From Lysobacterales bacterium (GTDB lineage Bacteria; Pseudomonadota; Gammaproteobacteria; Xanthomonadales; Xanthomonadaceae): a stretch of 64,000 nucleotides of DNA. Where the stretch lies: NCBI GenBank assembly GCA_014946745.1, contig JADCRD010000001.1, forward strand, positions 2,106,427 through 2,170,426. Reading direction: 5' to 3'. The translations under genes and the position numbers were made by a program. Shown one piece after another: positions 1-8,587 of the stretch. Below the pieces are notes generated by a model. It searched no databases. It had not been told where the DNA came from and saw nothing but the letters and a program-made list of their open reading frames with translations. Each line of letters opens with the position of its first letter. The first letter of the stretch is position 1.

Positions 1-201
1 GTCGCCGGCGTGCCGAGCTGGATGCCGCTGGAGGACCACGCGTGGGGGGATCGCGGCTTCGCGGTGCGCGATCCCGCTGGCCTCAAGCTCTACTGCTACC
101 GTCCGCAGGCCCCCTTCGGCGAGTATGCGCGCAGCTTCCGCGAGCCCTGGCGACTTGAAGCGCCTACGGACTGCCCAGTAGAGGAACTGCAACCCGCATG
201 A
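1..201 (+). CDS. VOC (glyoxalase/bleomycin-resistance fold) family protein, C-terminal fragment
   Basis: The frame is open at the left edge, so only about the last 66 residues are present. They include VRDPAGLKLYCYRP, the usual last beta strand of a VOC module (a D-P-x-G-x-x-x-x-x-Y/F pattern that often carries the last metal ligand), followed by a short tail. The stop codon overlaps the start of the downstream WYL regulator by 4 bases (ATGA), so the two genes are probably co-transcribed, a common pairing. Substrate unknown; the family call is moderate because most of the protein lies outside the window. Confidence 0.6.
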   Translation, partial: VAGVPSWMPLEDHAWGDRGFAVRDPAGLKLYCYRPQAPFGEYARSFREPWRLEAPTDCPVEELQPA

Positions 202-884
202 GCCGCCGCGCCGACCGCCTGTTCCGACTGGTTCGTCAGCTGCAGATCCACGGCCGCCGCACCGCCGCCGAACTGGCGGTGACGGAGGAGGTTTCGGTGC
301 GTACGGTCTATCGCGACCTTGATGACCTCTCAGCCTCGGGCGTGCCCATCGTCGGCACGCCCGGCGAAGGCTATCGACTGAGTCCGGGGTGGAAGATGCC
401 AGCCCTACGTTTCGATATCGAGGAGATCGAAGCCCTGATGCTGGGGCTCTCGATCTCCGCTGCCTGGGGCGACAGCGATCTGGCGCGCGCAGCCCGCTCG
501 GCACGGGATCGCATCCTTGATGCATTGCCTCCACCGCTCGCCGCGGGAGCGCAAGCCTTGGCGCTGCATGTGCCGGACTTCCACATCGAGCCAGCGACGC
601 GACGCTGGCTTGGGCCGCTCCGGCAAGCGCTGCGCGAGCGTCGCGGTCTGGCCTTCGACTACTGTGATGCGGAAGCCAGGCCGAGCTCCAGACGGGTGGA
701 CCCGCTGGGCCTGTTCTTCTGGGGTGATCGCTGGACCCTGGTCGGCTGGTGCCATCTGCGCGGCAACTTCAGACACTTCCGCGTCGATCGAATCCAGCGT
801 CTGGACACAGGCGAAGCGCAGCCCGCGTGGCCGGTGGGCCGTCGCCTGGAGGACTATCTGGAGCGCGTGCGAAGCTGCGAATGA
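198..884 (+). CDS. YafY-type transcriptional regulator (HTH_11 + WYL domain)
   Basis: A 228-residue protein. Residues 1-60 form a winged helix-turn-helix (RTAAELAVTEEVSVRTVYRD followed by a DDL helix), the DeoR-like HTH_11 type. Residues about 125-210 are a WYL sensor domain, seen in the pattern LAFDYCDAEARPSSRRVDPL and in GDRWTLVGWCHLRGNFRHFRVDRI. It lacks the long C-terminal WCX extension of PafB-like proteins, so it is the short YafY form. These are cytoplasmic DNA-binding regulators whose ligand is mostly unknown. It starts inside the stop of the preceding VOC gene, suggesting that it controls or co-regulates that gene. Convergent with tatC, with 21 bases between them. Confidence 0.85.
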   Translation: MSRRADRLFRLVRQLQIHGRRTAAELAVTEEVSVRTVYRDLDDLSASGVPIVGTPGEGYRLSPGWKMPALRFDIEEIEALMLGLSISAAWGDSDLARAARSARDRILDALPPPLAAGAQALALHVPDFHIEPATRRWLGPLRQALRERRGLAFDYCDAEARPSSRRVDPLGLFFWGDRWTLVGWCHLRGNFRHFRVDRIQRLDTGEAQPAWPVGRRLEDYLERVRSCE

Positions 885-905
885 ACGCAGACTCGCAGCA
901 GACGC

Positions 906-1670
906 TCAGGACTCGGTGGGTTGCGCCGGTTGACGCGCCAGCAGCATCCGCGTCGCGATGATGCCGATCTCGTACAGCAGCGCCATCGGGATCGCCAGCA
1001 TCAGCTGCGAGATCACATCCGGTGGCGTGATGATCGCGGCCACGACGAAGGCGCCGACAATGACGTAGGGCCGCGCTTCGCGAAGCTGTTCCACCGTAAC
1101 CCAGCGCAGCAGCCCGAGGATGACCACGGCCACCGGCACTTCGAAACTGAAGCCGAAAGCCAGGAACACCACCAGCACGAAATCGAGGTAGGCGCTTATG
1201 TCCGGCGCGACTTGCACCCCCTCCGGCGATACCGCGGTCAAAAAGGTGAACACCGCCGGCAGCACGAGGAAATAGGCGAAGGCCGCGCCGATGTAGAACA
1301 GCGAGGTGGCCGCCACCAGGATCGGCAGCGCAAGTCGACGCTCGTGCTGATACAGACCGGGAGCGACGAAGGCCCATGCCTGGTAGAGAATCGCCGGCAT
1401 GGCGATGGTCACAGCCGCAACGAAGGCCAGCTTGATCGGCGCAAAGAACGGACTGGCGACATCGACCGCGATCATGCTGGCGCCGGCAGGCAACTTGGCG
1501 ATCATCGGCTCGGCGATCGCGGCATACAGGCGATTCGCAAACGGCATCATCGCGAGGAAGACCGCGAGCACCGCCAGCACCGCGCGCAGAAGACGCGAGC
1601 GCAGCTCGATGAGATGCGAGAGCAGGGTCTGTTCGCCTTCGCCCTCGGAAGGCCCAGGGAGCTGCTTCAT
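906..1670 (-). CDS. tatC: Sec-independent protein translocase TatC
   Basis: Membrane receptor of the twin-arginine export pathway, which recognises RR signal peptides of folded proteins. The 254-residue protein starts MKQLPG; the frame extends further upstream, but this ATG overlaps the tatB stop (ATGA) and is followed by the conserved LLSHLIELRSRLLRAV segment. Six hydrophobic segments are visible, with the family signatures LYQAWAFVAPGLYQHER and SFEVPVAVVILG and the TPPDVISQ loop before the last helices. Last gene of tatABC. Confidence 0.97.
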   Translation of the reverse strand: MKQLPGPSEGEGEQTLLSHLIELRSRLLRAVLAVLAVFLAMMPFANRLYAAIAEPMIAKLPAGASMIAVDVASPFFAPIKLAFVAAVTIAMPAILYQAWAFVAPGLYQHERRLALPILVAATSLFYIGAAFAYFLVLPAVFTFLTAVSPEGVQVAPDISAYLDFVLVVFLAFGFSFEVPVAVVILGLLRWVTVEQLREARPYVIVGAFVVAAIITPPDVISQLMLAIPMALLYEIGIIATRMLLARQPAQPTES

Positions 1671-2239
1671 TCGCGAGAGACACTCTGGTGCGTTGCGTCC
1701 GGGTGCTCGGAGCGGATGGGCGGCACAGCTGCCGCGCATGCGGGTGAATCGCTCAGCACAGCGGGCTGCGGCCCGTCATCCTGCCGGATCAGCGGCTGAG
1801 CGGGCTCGGGCGCTTGCCGCTCCCCTTGCCGCGCAATCTCTTCCGCCGACAGTCCCTCGGGCTCGAACATTGCCGAGGCCGGTTGGGAATCCGCCATCAG
1901 CGGGGCTGGCAAGGGATCCGGGCCGGTGCCGGCCTGCACGGACGCCCGCGCCTCTGCAGCAGCCGCGCCAAGCGCCAGCCCCGTTGCAGCGACGTCGGCG
2001 CGCAGCTCATGCGCGGTGTCCTGAAGCGTGGCGTGAACCTCATCCAGCTTGAGGCTGCGCTTCAGCTCCTCAGTGGCGAGCTCGCGCTCGAATTCGGAGC
2101 GCACCGCGAACCAGCTCTGGCGGGCCTTCTTGACGTAGAACCCCAAGGTGCGGGCCGCCTTGGGCAGGCGCTCCGGCCCCAGCACCAACAGCGCAACCAC
2201 GCCGATGACGCCGATCTCGGCGATGCTGAGGTCGAACAT
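1667..2239 (-). CDS. tatB: Sec-independent protein translocase TatB
   Basis: Partner of TatC in the receptor complex. Starts MFDLSIAEIGVIGVVALLVL, one N-terminal transmembrane helix with an acidic residue, then the GPERLPKAARTLG hinge and an amphipathic charged helix. At 190 residues it has a typical TatB length with a Pro/Ala/Glu-rich variable tail (residues about 120-190). The longer open frame upstream runs through tatA in another frame and is not part of the protein. The stop overlaps the tatC start by 4 bases. Confidence 0.95.
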   Translation of the reverse strand: MFDLSIAEIGVIGVVALLVLGPERLPKAARTLGFYVKKARQSWFAVRSEFERELATEELKRSLKLDEVHATLQDTAHELRADVAATGLALGAAAAEARASVQAGTGPDPLPAPLMADSQPASAMFEPEGLSAEEIARQGERQAPEPAQPLIRQDDGPQPAVLSDSPACAAAVPPIRSEHPDATHQSVSRE

Positions 2240-2255
2240 GCGCGCGATTCCGCCG

Positions 2256-2486
2256 TCAGTCGCGGCGATCGCCGGCCTTGTTGGCCGCATCGCTGCTGAC
2301 GTTCTCGCCCTCGCGGGATTGGTCGGCCAGGCGTTGGTCGGGCGCCGCCTCGTCGTGCATGCCCTTGCGGAAGTTCTTGATTGCCGCGCCCAAGTCACCG
2401 CCGACGTTGCGGAGCTTCTTGGTGCCAAACACCAAGACCACCACGACCAGCACAACGACCCAGTGCCAGATGCTGAAACCACCCAT
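2256..2486 (-). CDS. tatA: Sec-independent protein translocase TatA
   Basis: Pore-forming subunit of the Tat pathway. The 76-residue protein begins [20 protein letters not shown] (single transmembrane helix), followed by [20 protein letters not shown], the canonical hinge and amphipathic helix. A purine-rich Shine-Dalgarno (GGAGAAGG) lies just upstream of the ATG. First gene of tatABC; 16 bases separate its stop from the tatB start. Confidence 0.97.
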   Translation of the reverse strand: MGGFSIWHWVVVLVVVVLVFGTKKLRNVGGDLGAAIKNFRKGMHDEAAPDQRLADQSREGENVSSDAANKAGDRRD

Positions 2487-2576
2487 GGACCTTCTCCATC
2501 AGACAGACCGCGGAGGATAGCGCAGCGCAAGCGTCAACAGGATGACGCAGGCCACCAAGCCCACATCCAAGTGGAG

Positions 2577-3266
2577 TCAACGGTTGGTGTACTCCTCCAG
2601 ACGGTCACGGAAGTCGACCGCCTGATCCGGGCTCACGTTCACGCGCCCTTCGAAAATCGCGCGCGGAGTCACGTTACGACCGTAGCTGCTCTGGTTTGCG
2701 CGGTGATCGATGGACAGCACCGCACCGTCGAGCGCTACGCCGGCAAACAGGCCGCGCGAGCGCGAGTAGGAATAGATCTCGGCGCGCAGATCGGCGTCAG
2801 TGGAGGCTTGGGCATTGCGACCGACCGGACCGGCCGCCACTGCGGCGTCCGCGCCCAGCGTGAACTTGCCATTGACGATCGAGTCCACGCCACGCGAGGT
2901 GCGGAACACGAGGATCACGTCGGTGGACTGCACGCCGGCCTGAAAGCCGATGCTGCCCCCCGTCAAGGTGAGAAAGGACGGATGGCTCCAGGTGCCATCG
3001 GGGGTGCGAACGCTGACGACACCGCGCCCGCGGCGACCGCCGATCAACAGCCCTGCCTTGACCACATCGGGAATCACCGCGATCGCGTAGGCGTCCTCCA
3101 GCAGGCGACTCGGCACCGCGCGGTCAGGGCTCCGCATGGTCTCGTCGAGTACGCGCGCCGCGTTCTCGAGGCGTTCCTCCGGCGGAGGGGCCGCCTGTGC
3201 CGCCGAGACAGCCAGGAAAGCCACGCCCAAAACGCTGGCGAGAAGGATGCGAGCGAACGTACGCAT
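2577..3266 (-). CDS. SYLF-domain (Ysc84/DUF500) lipid-binding-type secreted protein
   Basis: A 229-residue protein with a Sec signal peptide (MRTFARILLASVLGVAFLAV then SAAQA^A). The mature part is one SYLF domain: an N-terminal helical segment (residues 30-65), then AYAIAVIPDVVKAGLLIGGR, RGRGVVSVR and the GSIGFQAGVQSTDVILVF strand pattern typical of the family, ending with YSRSRGLFAGVALDGAVLSI. SYLF domains bind phosphoinositides in eukaryotes; in bacteria the periplasmic role is unknown. It stands alone between tatA and a gene for a sorted propeller protein, 90 bases upstream of tatA. Confidence 0.85.
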   Translation of the reverse strand: MRTFARILLASVLGVAFLAVSAAQAAPPPEERLENAARVLDETMRSPDRAVPSRLLEDAYAIAVIPDVVKAGLLIGGRRGRGVVSVRTPDGTWSHPSFLTLTGGSIGFQAGVQSTDVILVFRTSRGVDSIVNGKFTLGADAAVAAGPVGRNAQASTDADLRAEIYSYSRSRGLFAGVALDGAVLSIDHRANQSSYGRNVTPRAIFEGRVNVSPDQAVDFRDRLEEYTNR

Positions 3267-3449
3267 GAAAGCTCCGATCGAATGGGGAAGTTCGCGGGAA
3301 ATCCGAACGCCGGTCCGGACGCGCGAGGTCAGCGACTATAGGCCGGCAGCGGATGAATCTGGGCTTATCGACCGTGGCAGCCGGGACGGTTCAGCCACGC
3401 CGAGCACCGGGAATCACCCGTCAACTTGCCTCGCCCATGGGCGAGGCGT

Positions 3450-4409
3450 CTAAACGCGCCGACGCAGGATCAGCATGGCGCCAAGCGCGAGCGAGAGAAT
3501 CAGCAGTGATTTGCCGCTATCGCTCAAGGTGGACACGGCAACCGGAGGCAGCGCGGGCGGCACACCGCCAGAAGCGCAAGCGGGCGCAACCACCGCAAGA
3601 CCTTCGAGCTGCACGCGGTTGAGGCCACTGCCAGCACCGGTGATGGGCTTGGTGCTGAGCAACGCTCCGGTGTCGGGATGAATCTCGACGAGATCGTTCT
3701 GCGCCAATCTCGGCAGACCGTCGGGAGGAACCAGATAGTCGAGCAAGGCCCAAAGACGCCCATCGGCATCGAAGTCGAGCCCAACATCAAACACGCGATC
3801 GATGACCGAGATCGAGCCGACTCGCACCAGCTGCTTGGTCCCCGTGTCATAGCGGTAGAGGGCAGGATCGGGATCCACCGACACCCCGAACACCTGCGTG
3901 CCGCGCGCCGCCAGCCCTGAGAGCGACGGGCCGCCCGAAACGACTCGTTCGACCGTGCCGTTGGCGGGATCCACTCGCCACAAGTGCCCGAGCGTGTCAG
4001 AGGAGAGCCACACCGTTCCATCGCAGGAAACGGCGAGGCCGTAATCCAGCTGCCCGCCCTGACCCGGCCCTTGGCCAGCCAGACCCGCCAAGTGCGTGAC
4101 TAGGCTGCCCGCACCGGTTCCAGTATTGATGCGCAACAGAAGGTCGCTGGTGCCGCCGCTCTCGGCGGTGCCATCGGCGGCGCCGTAAAAGGTACCGTCA
4201 GGATGCAGGGCCAGACCATCGACATCCCGAAAGCCGACGTACCCGACGCGAACGGTGGCGCCGGTCGCAAGATCGACGCGATACAGCGCATCACGCAGCC
4301 CGGGGGTGTCCGGGTCCGTGCCCGTGGCGTAGCCATACGGCTGCGCGCTTGCCGCTGCACTGAGCAGCAGTCCGAAGGCGAGGGTCAGCCTGCGGGCGAT
4401 CGGGCGCAT
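3450..4409 (-). CDS. secreted beta-propeller-like protein with IPTL-CTERM-type sorting signal
   Basis: 319 residues. A signal peptide (residues 1-22, ending SAAASA) is followed by repeated strand motifs such as DVDGLALHPDGTFYGA, LDYGLAVSCDGTVWLSS, LSGLAARGTQVFGVSV and DVGLDFDADGRLWALL, which read as blades of a propeller. The C-terminus is a tripartite tail: a short VSTLSDSGKS segment, a hydrophobic helix and terminal RRRV. That matches the layout of IPTL-CTERM signals (IPTLS-like box, helix, Arg cluster), here with VSTLS in place of IPTLS. Likely exported and processed at the inner membrane. No enzyme motif seen; molecular role unknown. Divergent from hemH. Confidence 0.65.
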   Translation of the reverse strand: MRPIARRLTLAFGLLLSAAASAQPYGYATGTDPDTPGLRDALYRVDLATGATVRVGYVGFRDVDGLALHPDGTFYGAADGTAESGGTSDLLLRINTGTGAGSLVTHLAGLAGQGPGQGGQLDYGLAVSCDGTVWLSSDTLGHLWRVDPANGTVERVVSGGPSLSGLAARGTQVFGVSVDPDPALYRYDTGTKQLVRVGSISVIDRVFDVGLDFDADGRLWALLDYLVPPDGLPRLAQNDLVEIHPDTGALLSTKPITGAGSGLNRVQLEGLAVVAPACASGGVPPALPPVAVSTLSDSGKSLLILSLALGAMLILRRRV

Positions 4410-4593
4410 AAGGCCACGTCCTTTGCGGTCGTCATGTAATCGTCACGGCACTCTGGCGGCGCCTCGGGCGAGAATAGCAGGGCCCTGCGCGCCTGAACAG
4501 CTGGCATGACGCCGCATAAGCGATTGATTTCGAGCGCCATATCGGCCGGCGAAACCTCCGGCTGCCTTTCGACCTTCCTGCCGTGGAGCATGC

Positions 4594-5700
4594 ATGACCT
4601 ACCTTGGCCAACCCGACTACCGCCATGGCAGCCGGGAAACCACCGCCGTCCTCTTGGTCAATCTGGGTACGCCCGACGCCCCGACCCCCGCGGCGGTACG
4701 TCGTTATCTTGCAGAGTTCCTCGCCGATCCGAGAGTGATCGAGCTGCCAAGACTGCTTTGGATGCCTCTGCTGTACGGCGTGATTCTGCCCTTTCGCTCG
4801 CGGCGTTCGGCCAAAGCCTATCAGCAGGTGTGGACCGAGCAGGGCTCACCGCTGTTGACCTACACGCGGGGCCTCGCCGCGGGTTTGCACACGGCGCTTG
4901 CCGAAGACGGGCGACCGCTCGGCGTACATGCCGCAATGCGCTATGGCAACCCGTCGATTCGCTGCGTGCTGCGCGAACTGAAGGATCGCGGCCTGCGCCG
5001 TCTGCTCGTGTTGCCTTTGTACCCGCAGTTCTCTGCCACTACCACCGCCTCGGTGTTCGATGCCGTGGTGGATGAACTCAAGACCTGGCGCCTTCAGCCT
5101 GAACTGCGTTTCGTCACCGACTATCATCGCGAGCCGGCTTGGCTCGACGCGGTCGCCGAAAGCGTCCGCCAGCATTGGCAGGCTCACGGCCGCGGCGATC
5201 GCCTGTTGTTCTCTTTCCACGGCATTCCCAAGCGCTACTTCACGGCGGGCGATCCCTACCACTGCCTTTGCCAGTTCACGGCTCGCGAAGTCGCTGAGCG
5301 CCTGCAGATCCCGCGTGACGCCTGGCAGCTCAGCTTCCAGTCGAGGGTGGGCAAGGAAGAATGGCTGCGTCCGTATACCGATGAGACTGTCGCCGGCTTG
5401 CCCAGCCAAGGCGTTCGGACTTTGGACGTGGTCTGCCCGGGCTTCGCCGTGGACTGCCTCGAAACCATCGAGGAAATCGCCGGCGAAAACGCCGAAATCT
5501 TCCAGCACGCGGGCGGAGAAGCGCTGCGCTACGTTCCCGCGCTGAACGACAGCGCCGCACACGTCAATGCCCTGCTGCCCTTGCTGCGCCGCCAGGGCGC
5601 AGGCTGGCCGGAGTTCGAGGCCGGCGCCTGGAATACCGAGACCGAAAGCGGCGCGGCCGCGCTTCGGGCCCAGCGTTTCGAGCAGTTCCAGCGTGGCTGA
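4594..5700 (+). CDS. hemH: ferrochelatase
   Basis: Inserts Fe2+ into protoporphyrin IX in the last step of haem b synthesis. The 368-residue protein has the N-terminal VLLVNLGTPDAPTPAAVRRY signature, the catalytic His in LLFSFHGIPKRYF, GDPYHCLCQFTAREVAERL, and the metal/porphyrin-side motif SRVGKEEWLRPYT. The VCPGFAVDCLETIEEIA segment near residue 275 completes the class II chelatase core. A C-terminal extension after about residue 325 is slightly longer than usual. Divergent from the propeller gene with 184 bases between them. hemN (at 54.9 kb), acting earlier in the pathway, is also in this window but is not linked. Confidence 0.97.
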   Translation: MTYLGQPDYRHGSRETTAVLLVNLGTPDAPTPAAVRRYLAEFLADPRVIELPRLLWMPLLYGVILPFRSRRSAKAYQQVWTEQGSPLLTYTRGLAAGLHTALAEDGRPLGVHAAMRYGNPSIRCVLRELKDRGLRRLLVLPLYPQFSATTTASVFDAVVDELKTWRLQPELRFVTDYHREPAWLDAVAESVRQHWQAHGRGDRLLFSFHGIPKRYFTAGDPYHCLCQFTAREVAERLQIPRDAWQLSFQSRVGKEEWLRPYTDETVAGLPSQGVRTLDVVCPGFAVDCLETIEEIAGENAEIFQHAGGEALRYVPALNDSAAHVNALLPLLRRQGAGWPEFEAGAWNTETESGAAALRAQRFEQFQRG

Positions 5701-5731
5701 GGGCGAACACCGGTACGCGCATGCAGCAGCG

Positions 5732-6616
5732 ATGGCGGCGCCCTTGCGCCGGTGCGAGGAGCGCACGTTCCTGCTGGATACCGGCACGCTGGCGGCTCTC
5801 CACTTCCCAACCTCGGTCGAGGGGGCGCCGCGCGTTCTGGCCCTGCACGGATGGCTGGACAACGCCGCCAGCTTTGCCGCGCTGGCCACGGCCCTGCCCG
5901 AGCTTGAATTGCTGGCGCTCGATTTCGCCGGACACGGCCGCTCCGAGTGGCGACCGGCGTCGGGCAGCTATGCCTTGGTCGACCATCTGCCTGAGCTGCA
6001 GGAGGTCCTGAACCAGCTGGGCTGGTCACACTGCATTCTGCTCGGCCATTCCATGGGCGCCGCCATCGCTTGCCTGTTCGCGGTCGCCGCCCCCACTCGG
6101 GTTGAGCGCCTCATCTGTGTCGATGCGTTGGGCCCGCTCAGCCTGACCGAGGCCGAAGTCGCAAGCCGGCTGCGTCGTGCGCTGGCCGCACGCGGCGAAC
6201 CGCGTCCGCGACGGCGTCTGTTTGTCAGTATCGAGGACGCGTGCCGGCAGCGCGCCGAGCTCAATGGCCTCAGCGCCGCGGCGATCGCGCCGCTGGTTGA
6301 ACGCGGGCTCAAGGCGGTCGAGGATGGCTGGATGTGGTCCGCCGATCCGCGCCTGCAGCTGCCCTCGGCCATGCCCATGAGCGAAACGCAAGTGCAGCAT
6401 CTTCTGCGAGCTCTTTCGATGCCGGTGCTGGTGCTTGCGGCGGAACAGCCCGACCCGCGTCTACCCAAACTGCATGTGCAGGCCAGACTCGATTGCGTGC
6501 CGCAGGCGCGGGTTGAGCGTTTGCCCGGCGGCCATCACCTGCACATCGCTCAGCCCGCGCGGGCGGCCGACGAGATCAGACGCTTTCTTGCACCGGACGG
6601 CTCCGCCGACGGATAG
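5732..6616 (+). CDS. alpha/beta hydrolase
   Basis: A 294-residue alpha/beta hydrolase: oxyanion motif LALHGWLDNAASF (residues about 30-43), LDFAGHGRSEW, nucleophile elbow GHSMGAAIA (Ser at about residue 110) and a C-terminal GGHHLHIAQP with the catalytic His. This pattern resembles the SERHL-like serine hydrolases (HGWLDN) rather than lipases. The start is uncertain: ATG 5732 is chosen, but an in-frame GTG at 5693 inside the last codons of hemH would add 13 residues. Neither has a clear Shine-Dalgarno; overlap with hemH suggests coupling. Substrate unknown. Confidence 0.85.
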   Translation: MAAPLRRCEERTFLLDTGTLAALHFPTSVEGAPRVLALHGWLDNAASFAALATALPELELLALDFAGHGRSEWRPASGSYALVDHLPELQEVLNQLGWSHCILLGHSMGAAIACLFAVAAPTRVERLICVDALGPLSLTEAEVASRLRRALAARGEPRPRRRLFVSIEDACRQRAELNGLSAAAIAPLVERGLKAVEDGWMWSADPRLQLPSAMPMSETQVQHLLRALSMPVLVLAAEQPDPRLPKLHVQARLDCVPQARVERLPGGHHLHIAQPARAADEIRRFLAPDGSADG

Positions 6617-6745
6617 TCCCACAGCCAGAAGGCAAGCCTGAACCCAATGTTTCCGCGCAGCAGGGAGGGAGCGCTTGCGAATCGGGCACGCGATGCTTGC
6701 TCCCACGCAAGCGACTCTGGACATGCGCCCGACTCGCGACGACGG

Positions 6746-8446
6746 ATGACGTTCTGGATGGGCATGATCCGTGTCGCCAGAAGCCCCAAGGCATGGAAAC
6801 TGCACGGCGACAGCGCGCGCCATCGCACGCTCCCGCATGCGCCACGTCCTGACGCCTCTCCGCCGAGATCCCAGTTGAACGCACCGCCCCGCCCCCCCCA
6901 CCTCGCGCCGCTGCTGCAGCAACTTAAGCAGACCGCCCTGCCGCGGGTTGCCGCGGACGCGGATCACCGGCTTGCTCTGGGCGACGCCATAGACCTGAAG
7001 CAACTGCACTCGCTGGCGGAGCGCGAACCCGCTCTTGCGCTCGCGATCCTGCAGTCCGTCAACAGCAAGAACTCCGCTGACGATGAGCTGCGCGGACTGC
7101 AGCAAGGCATTCACCGGCTCGGCAGCGGCGGCGTTCAACGCCTGCTGCGCGGCCTGCCCGTGCTGCGCTACCAACGCGATCAGCCTGGCCATCTGCTCAG
7201 CCTGCAGGCCATGGCGACCAGTCGGCTGGCTTGGCTGTTTCTTGCTCAGTGGCTGCGCAGCGCGCTGGCCTCCGACGAAGACGCGCGCCTGTCGACGCTC
7301 ACTCTTCTCGGCGTGGCCCGATGGAAGCTTCCGCTGGCGGCGCCCGCGCTGGCGGCCCAGATCGAAAGCCGCGTGCAGGCAGGCGAACGCCGCGCCCGCG
7401 TCGAGCGCGAACTGCTTGGCGCGGACCTGGACACACTCAATGCCTGGCATCTGCAGGATCTCGGATTGCGTCAGGCCGATGTTCTGCTGAACGCATGCCG
7501 CTGGCCACCCAAGCTGCTCGCGAACGCGGCCCATCAAGTTCGTAGCGAAGCGCAAGCACCCGACCTATCAACCGCGCTGAAGGCTGCGCTACGCGAACGC
7601 GGGCTGCTGTGCGGCCTCGCACAGACACTGGCTCTCGAAACACAGGTCGACTGGCACAGCCTTCGAACGCGCCGTCTGCTGCAGACGCTTGCGGCGGTGT
7701 CTGCGCGACCGGTGGAGGACGTTCAGCGCGGCGTGCATCGACAGGCTCTGTTCGCCAGCCACGAAGCGATGTTCGGCAGTGATGTGGCTGCACCGGCGGC
7801 TGGGCTGCTGCGGCCGCCGCGCTCGCCCCGCGCGCTGCGACGCCAGGCTGGGGTGCGCCTCGCAGGCGCGCCTGCGACGGCTGTGAGTGCAGCGACATCC
7901 CAAGCCGCCCATCCGCCAACCACGGAGGACCCAGCCCAGGGCTTCGCCGAGCGTTGCCACGCCGGGCATCCGGATCTGCGCAGTCTTCTGGGCGACAGCG
8001 TGCGGCTGTTCGCGGCGCTCGGCCTCAAGCGCTGCGCGCTGTTCCTGCGCGACACTGACCCGGCAATGCTCGGTTGCCACTTCAGCGTCGGTTTCGCGCC
8101 GGGCGAAGCGGACCGCGGCTTGCGCCTTCCCTCCCAGTCGCCCGGTCTGGTCAAGCTGCTGCTGGCACAGCCCGGCGTGGCCTTTCGCGTCTCGCAATCG
8201 CAGCGCCCGAGTATCGGCAGCAAGCTCCCCGCCGCCCTGGCCGAGTGGCCGCCAGAAAGCGGCATGCTGCTGGCCACGGTGGCGGTGCAAGGTCGCGCGG
8301 TCGGCTTCTGGTGGGCGGACGCCGGCCAGGGAGGCGCCGAGGCCAGCCTGGAGACGTTTGCGCGTTTCCGACGCTCGGTGGAGAGCTTCGGGCCCGCCTT
8401 CACACGTCAGCTGGCGAGGCGTAACGAAGGCGCATCGCGCCAATAG
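6746..8446 (+). CDS. HDOD-domain signalling protein with C-terminal GAF-like region
   Basis: About 566 residues. After a low-complexity N-terminus comes an HDOD-type helical domain (about residues 60-300): PALALAILQSVNSKNSADDE, LQQGIHRLGSGGVQRLL, RLAWLFLAQWL and STLTLLGVARWKLPLAAP are the typical HDOD helices, without a metal-binding HD pair. The last 150 residues (SLLGDSVRLFAALGLKRCAL to the end) read like a degenerate GAF domain. A variable, Ala/Arg/Pro-rich linker joins them. HDOD proteins act in motility, c-di-GMP or stress signalling in Xanthomonads. The start is uncertain: the frame stays open upstream through repeat-like DNA, and ATGs at 6758 and 6764 are alternatives. No neighbour reveals its pathway. 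Confidence 0.7.
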   Translation: MTFWMGMIRVARSPKAWKLHGDSARHRTLPHAPRPDASPPRSQLNAPPRPPHLAPLLQQLKQTALPRVAADADHRLALGDAIDLKQLHSLAEREPALALAILQSVNSKNSADDELRGLQQGIHRLGSGGVQRLLRGLPVLRYQRDQPGHLLSLQAMATSRLAWLFLAQWLRSALASDEDARLSTLTLLGVARWKLPLAAPALAAQIESRVQAGERRARVERELLGADLDTLNAWHLQDLGLRQADVLLNACRWPPKLLANAAHQVRSEAQAPDLSTALKAALRERGLLCGLAQTLALETQVDWHSLRTRRLLQTLAAVSARPVEDVQRGVHRQALFASHEAMFGSDVAAPAAGLLRPPRSPRALRRQAGVRLAGAPATAVSAATSQAAHPPTTEDPAQGFAERCHAGHPDLRSLLGDSVRLFAALGLKRCALFLRDTDPAMLGCHFSVGFAPGEADRGLRLPSQSPGLVKLLLAQPGVAFRVSQSQRPSIGSKLPAALAEWPPESGMLLATVAVQGRAVGFWWADAGQGGAEASLETFARFRRSVESFGPAFTRQLARRNEGASRQ

Positions 8447-8587
8447 TCCGGATCACTGTGCCGCTCCTCGCAGGTAAGTTCGACGGGTGAAGTCCGAAGC
8501 GTCGTGAGGCCTGCGGTGCGGCGACCCCCCCGTGAGTCGCTGGCATAGAATCGGCCTTCACTCCTCGCTGACGGCGGCCTGCAGTCC

